Assembly: GCF_003033885.1 (NCBI RefSeq)
Contig: NZ_CP024081.1
Coordinates: 1,519,980-1,583,979 of the forward strand
Source of the DNA: Pseudomonas rhizophila
GTDB taxonomy: Bacteria; Pseudomonadota; Gammaproteobacteria; Pseudomonadales; Pseudomonadaceae
Direction: 5' to 3'
DNA length: 64,000 nucleotides
Notes under the pieces: generated by a model
What the model was told of the DNA's origin: nothing
Seen by the model: only the letters and a program-made list of their open reading frames with translations
Database searches by the model: none
Position numbers and translations under genes: made by a program
In this document: one piece after another, positions 46,185 through 54,694 of the stretch
Position numbering within the stretch: position 1 is the first letter of the stretch
Layout of the letters: every line of letters begins with the position of its first letter

Positions 46185-47276
46185 GTGGCGCTCAATAGCA
46201 TCGAAGAACTGGTTGAAGACATCCGCCAAGGCAAGATGGTCATCCTCATGGATGACGAAGACCGCGAGAACGAAGGCGACCTGATCATGGCCGCCGAGTG
46301 CTGCAAGGCCGAACACATCAACTTCATGGCCAAGCACGCCCGTGGCCTGATCTGCATGCCCATGACCCGCGAGCGCTGCGAGCTCTTGAAGCTGCCATTG
46401 ATGGCGCCGCGCAACGGTTCCGGCTTCGGCACCAAGTTCACCGTGTCCATCGAGGCCGCCGAGGGCGTGACCACCGGTATCTCCGCCGCTGACCGTGCCC
46501 GCACTGTGCAGGCTGCCGCCGCGAAAGACGCCAAGGCCGAAGACATTGTCAGCCCCGGCCACATCTTCCCGCTGATGGCCCAGGCCGGCGGCACCCTGGC
46601 CCGTGCCGGCCACACCGAAGCGGCGTGCGACCTGGCGCGCATGGCCGGTTTTGAAGCCAGCGGCGTGATCTGCGAAGTCATGAACGACGACGGCACCATG
46701 TCCCGTCGCGCGGAACTGGAAGCCTTTGCCGCCGAACACAACATCAAGATCGGCACCATCGCTGACCTGATCCACTACCGGATGATCCACGAACGTACCG
46801 TTCAGCGGATTGCCGAGCAGCCGCTGGACAGCGAACTGGGCCAGTTCAATCTGGTGACCTACCGCGACTCGGTGGAAGGTGACGTGCACATGGCGCTGAC
46901 CCTGGGCACCGTGTGCGCCGAAGAACCGACCCTGGTGCGCGTGCATAACATGGACCCGCTGCGCGACCTGCTGATGGTCAAGCAGCCCGGCCGCTGGAGC
47001 CTGCGGGCCGCCATGGCCGCGGTGGCCGAGGCCGGCAGCGGCGTGGTCCTGCTGCTCGGACACCCGCTCGATGGCGACGTGTTGCTGGCGCACATCCGTG
47101 AAACCGGCGATAACACCATCGTGAAAAAACCGACCACCTACAGCATCGTCGGCGCCGGTTCGCAGATCCTGCGGGACCTGGGCGTACGAAAAATGCGCCT
47201 GATGAGCGCACCGATGAAATTTAATGCGATATCCGGTTTCGACCTGGAAGTTGTAGAATACGTGCCCTCCGAATAA
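46185..47276 (+). CDS. ribBA: RibBA: active DHBP synthase with degenerate GTP cyclohydrolase II domain
   Basis: The N-terminal half (about residues 1-200) is 3,4-dihydroxy-2-butanone 4-phosphate synthase with DDEDRENEGDL and HTEAACDLARMAG, which supply the acidic and His catalytic residues. The C-terminal half resembles GTP cyclohydrolase II only in outline: the Cys zinc ligands (Cys-x9-10-Cys-x-Cys in active enzymes) and the QEGRG catalytic stretch are missing (VRVHNMDPLRD replaces VHSECLTGD). It is therefore unlikely to open the GTP ring. Start GTG 46185 follows AAGGGGGTG. A separate ribA at 50704 keeps the missing residues. Confidence 0.92.
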   Translation: MALNSIEELVEDIRQGKMVILMDDEDRENEGDLIMAAECCKAEHINFMAKHARGLICMPMTRERCELLKLPLMAPRNGSGFGTKFTVSIEAAEGVTTGISAADRARTVQAAAAKDAKAEDIVSPGHIFPLMAQAGGTLARAGHTEAACDLARMAGFEASGVICEVMNDDGTMSRRAELEAFAAEHNIKIGTIADLIHYRMIHERTVQRIAEQPLDSELGQFNLVTYRDSVEGDVHMALTLGTVCAEEPTLVRVHNMDPLRDLLMVKQPGRWSLRAAMAAVAEAGSGVVLLLGHPLDGDVLLAHIRETGDNTIVKKPTTYSIVGAGSQILRDLGVRKMRLMSAPMKFNAISGFDLEVVEYVPSE

Positions 47277-47321
47277 TGGCCCGGGATTTCCGGCTCAGTA
47301 TTCGCGGCTAATATCACTAAG

Positions 47322-47343
47322 GAGCGCGTATTCGAACGCGCTC
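47322..47343 (+). promoter_or_regulatory. Hairpin ahead of ribH
   Basis: GAGCGCGT (47322-47329) pairs with ACGCGCTC (47336-47343) over ATTCGA, 23 bases before ribH in the 90-base gap after ribBA. No T-run follows, so mRNA processing or translation control is more likely than termination. It is not an FMN riboswitch. Confidence 0.45.
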
Positions 47344-47366
47344 TGGCTCTTTAAGAGATCTGACGA

Positions 47367-47843
47367 ATGACCCTGAAGACCATCGAAGGTACCTTCATCG
47401 CCCCTCAAGGCCGCTACGCTCTGGTAGTGGGCCGTTTCAACAGCTTCGTGGTTGAGAGCCTGGTTGGCGGTGCGGTCGATGCCCTGGTTCGCCATGGCGT
47501 GAGCGAAAGCGACATCACCATCATCCGTGCGCCTGGCGCCTTCGAAATTCCGCTGGTTGCGCAGAAAGTCGCTCAAAAGGGCGAATATGCGGCGATCATC
47601 GCCCTGGGCGCGGTCATTCGTGGCGGTACTCCGCACTTCGAATACGTGGCCGGCGAATGCACCAAGGGCCTGGCCCAGGTGTCCATGGAATTCGGCGTGC
47701 CGGTCGCCTTCGGCGTGCTGACCGTTGATTCCATCGAGCAAGCCATTGAACGTTCCGGCACCAAGGCCGGTAACAAAGGCGCCGAAGCTGCCCTGTCCGC
47801 CCTGGAAATGGTCAGCCTGCTGGCGCAGTTGGAGGCCAAGTGA
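47367..47843 (+). CDS. ribH: 6,7-dimethyl-8-ribityllumazine synthase
   Basis: RibH condenses the RibB and RibD-derived products to lumazine, forming large icosahedral or decameric shells. The 158-residue protein shows the FNSFV substrate loop, [27 protein letters not shown] (phosphate and catalytic His region) and a C-terminal [14 protein letters not shown] helix. Its stop overlaps the nusB GTG start by four bases. Confidence 0.97.
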   Translation: MTLKTIEGTFIAPQGRYALVVGRFNSFVVESLVGGAVDALVRHGVSESDITIIRAPGAFEIPLVAQKVAQKGEYAAIIALGAVIRGGTPHFEYVAGECTKGLAQVSMEFGVPVAFGVLTVDSIEQAIERSGTKAGNKGAEAALSALEMVSLLAQLEAK

Positions 47844-48340
47844 TTAGCGACGAAAGCGATCGTTTCAACCCGCGCGATCCCAAGCCAGCCGATGCCGGCA
47901 AGCCTTCGAAGAGCGTCAAGCGTCGCGAAGCCCGTCAGCTCGCGACCCAGGCGCTGTATCAATGGCACATGGCCAAGCAATCGCTGAACGAGATCGAAGC
48001 GCAGTTTCGGGTCGACAACGACTTCAGTGACGTTGATGGCGCGTACTTCCGCGAGATCCTGCATGGCGTCCCGGCCCACAAGACCGAAATCGACATTGCC
48101 CTGGCTCCTTGCCTGGACCTGACCATCGAAGAGCTGGACCCGGTTGAACTGGCCGTGTTGCGCTTGTCCACCTGGGAGCTGATGCAGCGCGTCGACGTTC
48201 CGTACCGCGTAGTGATCAACGAAGGGATCGAGCTGGCGAAAGTCTTCGGGTCCACCGATGGGCACAAGTTCGTCAACGGTGTACTCGACAAGCTGGCCCC
48301 GCGTCTGCGTGAAGCTGAAGTGAAGGCGTTCAAGCGCTGA
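47840..48340 (+). CDS. nusB: Transcription antitermination factor NusB
   Basis: NusB pairs with S10 (NusE) on boxA RNA to keep rRNA transcription going. The 166-residue all-helical protein has [20 protein letters not shown] and the C-terminal [20 protein letters not shown]. The start codon is GTG at 47840, overlapping the end of ribH, which indicates coupling. Confidence 0.95.
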   Translation: MISDESDRFNPRDPKPADAGKPSKSVKRREARQLATQALYQWHMAKQSLNEIEAQFRVDNDFSDVDGAYFREILHGVPAHKTEIDIALAPCLDLTIEELDPVELAVLRLSTWELMQRVDVPYRVVINEGIELAKVFGSTDGHKFVNGVLDKLAPRLREAEVKAFKR

Positions 48341-48358
48341 CCGGCGTTTGCAGCGACT

Positions 48359-49324
48359 ATGGGCGAATTTGAGCTGATCCGTCATTACTTCGCCGCCGCG
48401 TCTTGCGCGCAGGGCGGCGAGGGCGTTGCGCTCGGGATCGGCGACGACTGCGCCTTGCTGGCCGTTCCACCCGGGGAGCAGTTGGCGGTGTCCACCGATA
48501 CCCTTGTGGCCGGTGTGCATTTTCCAGACCCTTGCGACCCGTTCCTGCTCGGCCAGCGCTCGCTGGCCGTGGCGGTCAGTGACCTGGCCGCCATGGGCGC
48601 TACTCCTTTTGCATTTACCCTGGCCCTGACCTTGCCGACGGTGACCGCCGATTGGTTGCAAGCCTATGCCCGTGGTTTGAACCAGATGGCCCAGGCGTGT
48701 GATGTCGCGCTGGTGGGCGGTGATACTACGCGTGGGCCGTTGAGCATGACCCTGACGGTGTTCGGTCGCGTGCCGTGCGGCCAGGCCCTGACTCGCGGCG
48801 GCGCGCAGCCTGGTGATTGGCTATGTGTCGGTGGCGAGTTGGGCAATGGCGCTGGCGCATTGCCGCTCGTGCTGGGGCAGCGCACCGCCGAACCTGATAT
48901 CGCCGAGCCGCTGCTGGCGCATTATTGGTCGCCACGCCCGCAAATCGACCTCGGCCTGGCGCTGCGGGGCAAGGCTGGCGCGGCGATGGATATCTCTGAT
49001 GGCCTGCTGGCCGATTGCGGGCATATCGCCCTGGCGTCAGGTGTGGCGTTGCACGTTGAACGTGACCGCCTGCCATTGTCCAAGGCTTTGGTAGCGTTCC
49101 TGGGCCGAGCGAATGCCGCGCACGCCGCGTTGAGCGGTGGTGACGATTACGTGTTGCTATTCACCTTGCCATCTGTCCGACTGATGGCGTTGCAGGCCGA
49201 GGGCTGGCCGATCCATGTGATCGGTCGCGTGGTGGCCGGGCAAGGTGTTGCGCTGCTCGACAGCGATGGACACGACATCACCCCGAAGATCCGGGGCTAT
49301 CAACATTTTCGGGAGACACCGTGA
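48359..49324 (+). CDS. thiL: Thiamine-monophosphate kinase
   Basis: ThiL makes thiamine diphosphate, the cofactor needed by Dxs further along. The 321-residue product has the start MGEFELIRHYFA, the metal/ATP region GIGDDCALL and STDTLVAGVHF, GGDTTRGPLSM, and MDISDGLLADCGHIA in the C-terminal half. Its stop overlaps the pgpA GTG by four bases. Confidence 0.95.
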   Translation: MGEFELIRHYFAAASCAQGGEGVALGIGDDCALLAVPPGEQLAVSTDTLVAGVHFPDPCDPFLLGQRSLAVAVSDLAAMGATPFAFTLALTLPTVTADWLQAYARGLNQMAQACDVALVGGDTTRGPLSMTLTVFGRVPCGQALTRGGAQPGDWLCVGGELGNGAGALPLVLGQRTAEPDIAEPLLAHYWSPRPQIDLGLALRGKAGAAMDISDGLLADCGHIALASGVALHVERDRLPLSKALVAFLGRANAAHAALSGGDDYVLLFTLPSVRLMALQAEGWPIHVIGRVVAGQGVALLDSDGHDITPKIRGYQHFRETP

Positions 49325-49824
49325 CAGATCATCCCAACCAGGTCCCGGCGGAATTCGTTCCGCCCTCGGTCTGGCGTAATCCCTGGCATTTCCTCGCGTT
49401 CGGCTTCGGTTCGGGCACTTTACCTAAAGCTCCGGGCACCTGGGGCTCGCTGGTTGCGCTACCCTTTATACCGTTGTGGCAGATGTTGCCGGACTGGGGC
49501 TACTGGCTGATGCTCGGCATCACCATGCTGTTCGGCTTCTGGCTGTGCGGCAAGGTGGCGGATGACCTGCGGGTGCACGATCATGAGGGCATCGTCTGGG
49601 ACGAAATGGTCGGCATGTGGATTACCCTGTGGCTGGTGCCTGAAGGATGGTATTGGCTGTTGGCGGGTTTTCTGATGTTCCGCTTCTTCGATATCCTCAA
49701 GCCATGGCCGATCCGCTGGATCGACCGCAAGGTGCATGGAGGCGTAGGCATCATGCTTGACGATGTATTGGCCGGTGTCTTCGCCTGGCTGGCGATGCAA
49801 GGATTGGTGTGGTGTTTCTCCTGA
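49321..49824 (+). CDS. pgpA: Phosphatidylglycerophosphatase A
   Basis: PgpA removes phosphate from phosphatidylglycerophosphate at the inner membrane, giving phosphatidylglycerol. The 167-residue protein has several membrane segments and the conserved GFGSGTLPKAPGTWGSL and DHEGIVWDEMVGMW, which carries the catalytic acidic residues. GTG start at 49321 overlaps the thiL stop. The same product is the substrate of ClsB in this window. Confidence 0.95.
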   Translation: MTDHPNQVPAEFVPPSVWRNPWHFLAFGFGSGTLPKAPGTWGSLVALPFIPLWQMLPDWGYWLMLGITMLFGFWLCGKVADDLRVHDHEGIVWDEMVGMWITLWLVPEGWYWLLAGFLMFRFFDILKPWPIRWIDRKVHGGVGIMLDDVLAGVFAWLAMQGLVWCFS

Positions 49825-49835
49825 GGGATTCAGGC

Positions 49836-50594
49836 ATGGGCGCAAGCCGCGCACTCTTACTGCTGTTGTGTCTGGTGGGCTGCTTCGGCGCGCGGGCGGC
49901 CGAGCCGACGGCGCTGCCCGACAAGGTGCGCGCGGCCAGCGAGGAATGGGCGGATTACTCCCAGGCTGATGGCAAGGGCATGGCGTGGGACATCTTGCGT
50001 GAAGTGTTCGAGCCCGCAGGCGTGAGGCTGGAAACCCGCAGCGTGCCGTACACCCGTTCAATCGGGCTGGTGCAGCGCGGTGAGGTCGATGTGCAGGTGG
50101 GCGCTTATCTCGATGAGTCGGAGGGGGTGCTTTATCCTCAATGGCACTACGATGTCGATCACATCTACGCCTTGGGGCTGGCCTCCAAACCGTCTCCTAC
50201 ATTGGCAACGGTCGGCAACTATCGGCTGGTGTGGATGCGTGGCTACGAATACGACAGCTACCTGCCTAACATCCGCAAATTCAACGAAATTCACCGTGCC
50301 GTGGGCATCCTGCCGATGCTGGTCCATGATCGCGCCGATTTTTATATCGATGCGTTGATGGAAATCGAGAACGTACTTGCCAAGGCCGAGAATCCACAGC
50401 AATTCAAACTTTCGCCGCTGATCAATCTGCCGCTCTATCTGGGGTTTGCCAACACCGAAAACGGTCGGGTGCTACGGGGCCTGTTTGACCGGCGCATGGC
50501 TGAGCTGGTGAAGAACGGTCGACTGAAGCCGATTTTTGCACGCTGGAAACAACCCTATCCCTTCGACGAGCACGGCAGGCCACCAAAGCCGTAA
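49836..50594 (+). CDS. Periplasmic solute-binding protein, family 3-like
   Basis: The 252-residue precursor begins with a signal peptide (MGASRALLLLLCLVGCFGARA) and contains the SBP family-3 fold features (GMAWDILREVFEPAGVRLE; GEVDVQVGAYLDESEG; AVGILPMLVHDRADFYIDA). No transporter genes adjoin it, so it may act with a distant ABC transporter or be a sensory-type relative. ATG 49836 follows CTGAGGGATTCAGGC, 11 bases after pgpA. Confidence 0.75.
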   Translation: MGASRALLLLLCLVGCFGARAAEPTALPDKVRAASEEWADYSQADGKGMAWDILREVFEPAGVRLETRSVPYTRSIGLVQRGEVDVQVGAYLDESEGVLYPQWHYDVDHIYALGLASKPSPTLATVGNYRLVWMRGYEYDSYLPNIRKFNEIHRAVGILPMLVHDRADFYIDALMEIENVLAKAENPQQFKLSPLINLPLYLGFANTENGRVLRGLFDRRMAELVKNGRLKPIFARWKQPYPFDEHGRPPKP

Positions 50595-50703
50595 TCAATC
50601 TTTTCGATGTTTATGGCCGATAATTCAGCCTGAGCGTCGGTCGGGACGTGCTGTTACAATGCCCGCCTCTGCGAATCTCCAGTAATAGATCAGGAGCACA
50701 CCG

Positions 50704-51321
50704 GTGCCTGTCGTTTTTGTTGCCGCTTCCAAGCTGCCAACGCCTTTTGCGCAATTCACCATGCATGGTTTTCTCGATGAAGCCACTGGCCGCGAGCACG
50801 TCGTGCTGAGCCTGGGTGATTTCGCCGACGGTGCCCCGGTACTGGGCCGCCTGCACTCTGAATGCCTGACGGGCGATGCCTTGTTCAGCCAGCGCTGTGA
50901 TTGCGGCTCGCAACTTGAGGCCGCGCTGCGGGCCATTGCCCGCGAAGGGCGTGGCGTGCTGCTTTACTTGCGCCAGGAAGGCCGCGGCATTGGCCTGCTG
51001 AACAAGATTCGCGCCTATGAGCTGCAAGATGGCGGCGCCGACACGGTCGAAGCCAACGAGCGCCTGGGGTTTGCGGCCGACCTGCGTGACTACAGCATCT
51101 GCCTGCCGATGCTCGAGCATCTGGGCGTCAAGTCGCTGCGCTTGATGACCAACAACCCGCGCAAGGTCAAGGCGATGTCCGATATGGGCATCGTGGTGGC
51201 CGAACGCGTGCCACTGCACACCGGGCACAACCCCCACAACAAGCTTTACCTGGCGACCAAGGCCAGCAAGCTCGACCACATGATGGGCAACGAGCACCAG
51301 GGCGAGGTTGATCGGGCGTGA
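50704..51321 (+). CDS. ribA: GTP cyclohydrolase II
   Basis: RibA opens GTP at the first step of riboflavin synthesis. The 205-residue protein has the complete zinc site Cys54, Cys65, Cys67 ([20 protein letters not shown]) and the catalytic [12 protein letters not shown], exactly what RibBA lacks. The start is GTG at 50704. The stop overlaps the next gene by four bases. Together with RibBA, RibD, RibH and RibE it completes the pathway. Confidence 0.97.
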   Translation: MPVVFVAASKLPTPFAQFTMHGFLDEATGREHVVLSLGDFADGAPVLGRLHSECLTGDALFSQRCDCGSQLEAALRAIAREGRGVLLYLRQEGRGIGLLNKIRAYELQDGGADTVEANERLGFAADLRDYSICLPMLEHLGVKSLRLMTNNPRKVKAMSDMGIVVAERVPLHTGHNPHNKLYLATKASKLDHMMGNEHQGEVDRA

Positions 51322-51737
51322 CGCGCGGTCAGGTTCGGCGGCGACTGTCCGTCAGTTGGTGGCAATACCTGGCGCTGGCCTTGCTGCCGCTGTTCGTGAT
51401 CAACGCGGTATTCGGCCAGGGCGAAGCGATTCTGCCGGTGCTGGCGATGCCGCTGTTTATCGCTGGCGTGGCCTCCATGTTCGTCAGCCTGCGCTTCTTT
51501 GGCGCTTACAAACACGCTTTGATCGCCACCCAAAAAGCCCTCGACACCCCCGAAGAGCCTCAAGCCTGGATCGCCTTGGCGGCCCGGCGGCGTGTGGCCT
51601 TTCTCGCTGCTGGCCTGCCGGCCTGGATCGGCGCCCTGGCGGTGTTCGTGGGCCTGGAAGCGGTGCCGTTGATGCTGCTGGCATTGTCCACGACGGTCTT
51701 GTTCTACCTGTATCGCATCCCGCGTCAGCTCGGTTGA
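51318..51737 (+). CDS. Small hypothetical integral membrane protein
   Basis: This 139-residue protein has four hydrophobic segments (around [50 protein letters not shown] and [17 protein letters not shown]) and no recognised domain. The GTG start at 51318 overlaps the ribA stop, and its own stop overlaps the btuF-like start (TGATG), so it is part of one translation unit. The same small membrane gene occupies this place in other pseudomonads. Function unknown. Confidence 0.75.
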   Translation: MTRGQVRRRLSVSWWQYLALALLPLFVINAVFGQGEAILPVLAMPLFIAGVASMFVSLRFFGAYKHALIATQKALDTPEEPQAWIALAARRRVAFLAAGLPAWIGALAVFVGLEAVPLMLLALSTTVLFYLYRIPRQLG

Positions 51738-52534
51738 TGATCCGCTGGCTGGCGGTCCTGCTGTTGGCCGTCAGCGCCTCGACGGTGGCGGCCCAGCGTG
51801 TGGTCAGCCTGGCTCCGTCCCTGTCTGAAATCGTGGTTGAACTGGACTCCGCCGATCTGCTGGTGGGCGTGTTGGATGGCGGCGATCGGCCCTTGGCGTT
51901 GAAAGACCTGCCTTCTGTGGGGCGTTATGGGCAATTGGACATGGAGCGCTTGCTCAGTCTCAGGCCCGATCTACTCCTGCTCTGGCCCGGCAGTGTCGGC
52001 CACGCCCAGCGCCGGCAGCTCAAGGGATTGAAGATTCCTGTCTACGTCGCCGAACCCCACAGTCTCGACCAGCTCATCACCCAAATCGAAGCCATCGCCA
52101 CGCAACTCGGCCGCCCGGAACGGGGCGTGGAGCGAGCGGCGCAGTTGCGCGGGCGTCTTGAGGCGTTGCGTCAGCGCTACCGGCGCGACACGCCGTTGCC
52201 GGTGTTCTATCAGGTCTGGGACCGGCCGCTGTACACCGTTGGCGGCGAGCAGATCATCAGTGATGCGCTGGCGGTTTGCGGGGCGCGCAATGTGTTTGCC
52301 GACCTGACCTTGCCGGCGCCGCAGGTGAGTGTGGAGTCAGTGTTGCAGCGCAATCCGCAGATCATCCTGGCCACGGACCAGGCCCAGCTCGACGCGTGGA
52401 AAGCCTGGCCGCAGCTGGCGGCGGTGGCGCAGGGGCGGCTGCTGTTGGTCAGTGACAAGGGGCTGGAGCGACCCAGTGGGCAGATGATCGAGGCGACGGC
52501 GCGGTTGTGCGGGCTAATTGCGCCGGACAGATAA
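51737..52534 (+). CDS. btuF: BtuF-like cobalamin-binding periplasmic protein
   Basis: The 265-residue precursor has a signal peptide ending in AQ and the BtuF/FecCD-type fold of helical-backbone binding proteins: RVVSLAPSLSEIVVELDSADLLVGV, LDMERLLSLRPDLLLLW, FYQVWDRPLYTVGGEQIISDAL. This matches vitamin B12-binding BtuF and related ferric-siderophore-binding proteins. Its convergent neighbour is btuB, which supports a B12 role. The permease and ATPase of the import system are not in the window. Confidence 0.8.
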   Translation: MIRWLAVLLLAVSASTVAAQRVVSLAPSLSEIVVELDSADLLVGVLDGGDRPLALKDLPSVGRYGQLDMERLLSLRPDLLLLWPGSVGHAQRRQLKGLKIPVYVAEPHSLDQLITQIEAIATQLGRPERGVERAAQLRGRLEALRQRYRRDTPLPVFYQVWDRPLYTVGGEQIISDALAVCGARNVFADLTLPAPQVSVESVLQRNPQIILATDQAQLDAWKAWPQLAAVAQGRLLLVSDKGLERPSGQMIEATARLCGLIAPDR

Positions 52535-52547
52535 ACCGCGGTGCTCC

Positions 52548-52645
52548 CAATCGCGAGCAGGCTCGTTCCCACAGGGATTTGTGGCACCGCTGATTTTGTA
52601 CTCACATCGGATCAAATTGTGGGAGCGAGCCTGCTCGCGATGAGG
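52548..52645. repeat. REP pair between btuF and btuB
   Basis: REP units near 52548-52576 (one base changed, GTTCCC) and 52617-52645 face each other between the two convergent genes. Confidence 0.88.
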
Positions 52646-52671
52646 TCAGTCCCGGCACCACAATCTCTGGA

Positions 52672-54549
52672 TCAGAGCGCCGGCGTCCAGGTTACCCCAA
52701 ACAACCAGGCCCGGCCTTCCTCACGATACCCATACTGCCCACCTTCATGGCTATACAGCGCCCGGCTGTAGCCCTTGTCCAGCAGGTTATCGACCTTCAT
52801 CTCCAGCTTCACCTCGCGGTTCAACGTCCAACTGCCGCGCGCAGGGCGTATCCGCCCAGGGCATTGCGGTTGTTCTCATCGTCGTAGCTGCTGCTCACCG
52901 CTTGCCAGGTGGCGCCCAGGCTCAAGCGGTCAAACTGGCGGTCCAGGTCCAGGCTCAAGGTCCGGCGGGCGCGGCGGGCCAGGGTGTGGCCGCTGTCGCG
53001 GTCCCGTGGGTCGATGATGGCCAGGCCCAAATTGCCCTGCCAGCCGAATAACTCTTGGCTTAGGGCTGCTTCGAAACCGTTGATTCGTGCCGAGGCGACG
53101 TTTTGTGGGCGTGAATTGCTGCCGAAAATAATCGCGTCTTCCAGGTCCGTGCGGTACAGCGAAGTCTCCAGGCGGGCGCTGTCGCTCAGTTGGCTGCGCC
53201 ATTGCAGTTCGTAACTTTTTGCGGTTTCGGGCGCAAGGTCCGGGTTACTGAAGTCCGGGTAGTACAGGTCGTTGAAGGTCGGTGCGCGGAAGCTTTCGCT
53301 GTAGGTCAGCAGTACATCATTGTCCGGATTCACCGGCAGGGTGAACGTGCCGCTCCAACTATTCTGGGCGCCGAATTGCTGGTTCTGGTCGCGGCGCACG
53401 CCCAGTTCGGTGGAGAACGTTTCGCCCCGGAAACGATGCTGGATAAACGCCGCACGGTTCCAGCGGCTGTCTTCGTCATACGGCGTGCTGCTGTTGATCC
53501 GATCCTCATACCAATCACCACCGACGATCAGGCTGTTGCGATCGTCCAGCGTTACATCGTTCTGCCAGGTCAGCGAGTCGCGGTAGGTGTTGAACACTTC
53601 CCGGACATCACTGAGCTTGTCGAAGGTTTTTTCGCGGTTTTCGCTGTGGCCCAGTTCCAGGCGCGATTTCCACGCGTCGTTGATGCGCCCATCGACATAA
53701 GTGCTGAAACTGCTTACCGCAAATTCACTGTAGGGCTGCTGGGGCAACGACTCGAAGGTGTTCGGGTCGAAGCGGCCGAACGGGTTGTCGTATTCGCTTT
53801 TGCCGCGGTTATCCAGCAGGTTCAGGCCCACTTCCAGGTCAGCGTTGAGCTCATGACTCAAGCTCAGGCTCAAGGACTGGTTGCGGTTGGCATCAAGGTC
53901 ACGGTCGCTGGCGTAGGACTCATGGGTGCGATTGGTCCCGTCGCTTTCATCCAGGCTGGCGCCGAGGCTGAAGCGTGTTCGATCATCACCGCCGGACAGG
54001 CCCAGGCTGCGCTCCCAGGTCTGGTGGCTGCCGAAACCCAGGTGCAAGAGCGGTTGCAGGCCTTGTTCGTTACCGCGACGGGTGAAGATCTGGATCACCC
54101 CGCCCACCGCGTCGGCGCCGTAGATCACTGAGCGCGAACCGCGCAGCACTTCCACCCGTTCGATCTGGTTGATGTTCAGGCGTTGCAAGTTGCTGTCGCC
54201 GGAGGTGGAGTTGCCGATGCGCTGGCCGTCCACCAGCACCAGGCTCTGGGCCGATTTGGTGCCGCGAATGTAAATAAATCCCCGGCAGGCTGCCACGCCC
54301 GCCCAGCGGCGCCACCTGAACCCCCGGCACACGGCTGAGCAGGTCGGTCACGCTGGCCGGTTGCAGGCGTTCGATGTCGTCACGGGTGAATACCGTGTTG
54401 GCGGCGCTACTGTCGTTGCGGGCCTCGACCTGGCGGTTGGCGCTGATGACCACGTCGGGGAGCTTGAGGGCCTGGTCGCGTTCGAAGGTGTCGGCCAGCA
54501 GCTCGGTGGTTGGTAGCAGTGAGAAGGTCAGGGCGAGGCGCAGTTTCAT
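52672..54549 (-). pseudogene. btuB: btuB (TonB-dependent cobalamin receptor), broken by two frameshifts
   Basis: Three frame segments join to one BtuB-like receptor. The first (ATG 54549) has a signal peptide, LPDVVISANRQ (TonB-box region) and plug start up to RGSLPGIY. The middle (about 54280 to 52840) has the rest of the plug and most of the barrel. The last, ending at 52672, has the final strands WTLNREVKLEMKVDNLLDKG to FGVTWTPAL. A TAAA tandem duplication at 54271-54278 shifts the frame by four bases; a second shift near 52835-52845 needs a loss of one base modulo three. Together they restore the original frame, but translation stops after 54070. Confidence 0.85.
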
Positions 54550-54583
54550 GGGTGTTCCGAGAAATATGGCTCCACGCATACCC

Positions 54584-54676
54584 CTGTGGGAGCGAGCCTG
54601 CTCGCGATGGCGTAAGACCAGTCGACATCTATATTGACTGACGCACCGCTATCGCGAGCAGGCTCGCTCCCACAAG
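54584..54676. repeat. REP pair upstream of btuB
   Basis: Outward-facing REP units near 54584-54610 and 54649-54676 fill most of the 145 bases between btuB and dxs. No cobalamin riboswitch is seen there. Confidence 0.88.
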
Positions 54677-54694
54677 GGTTTTGTGGTCTGAAGA

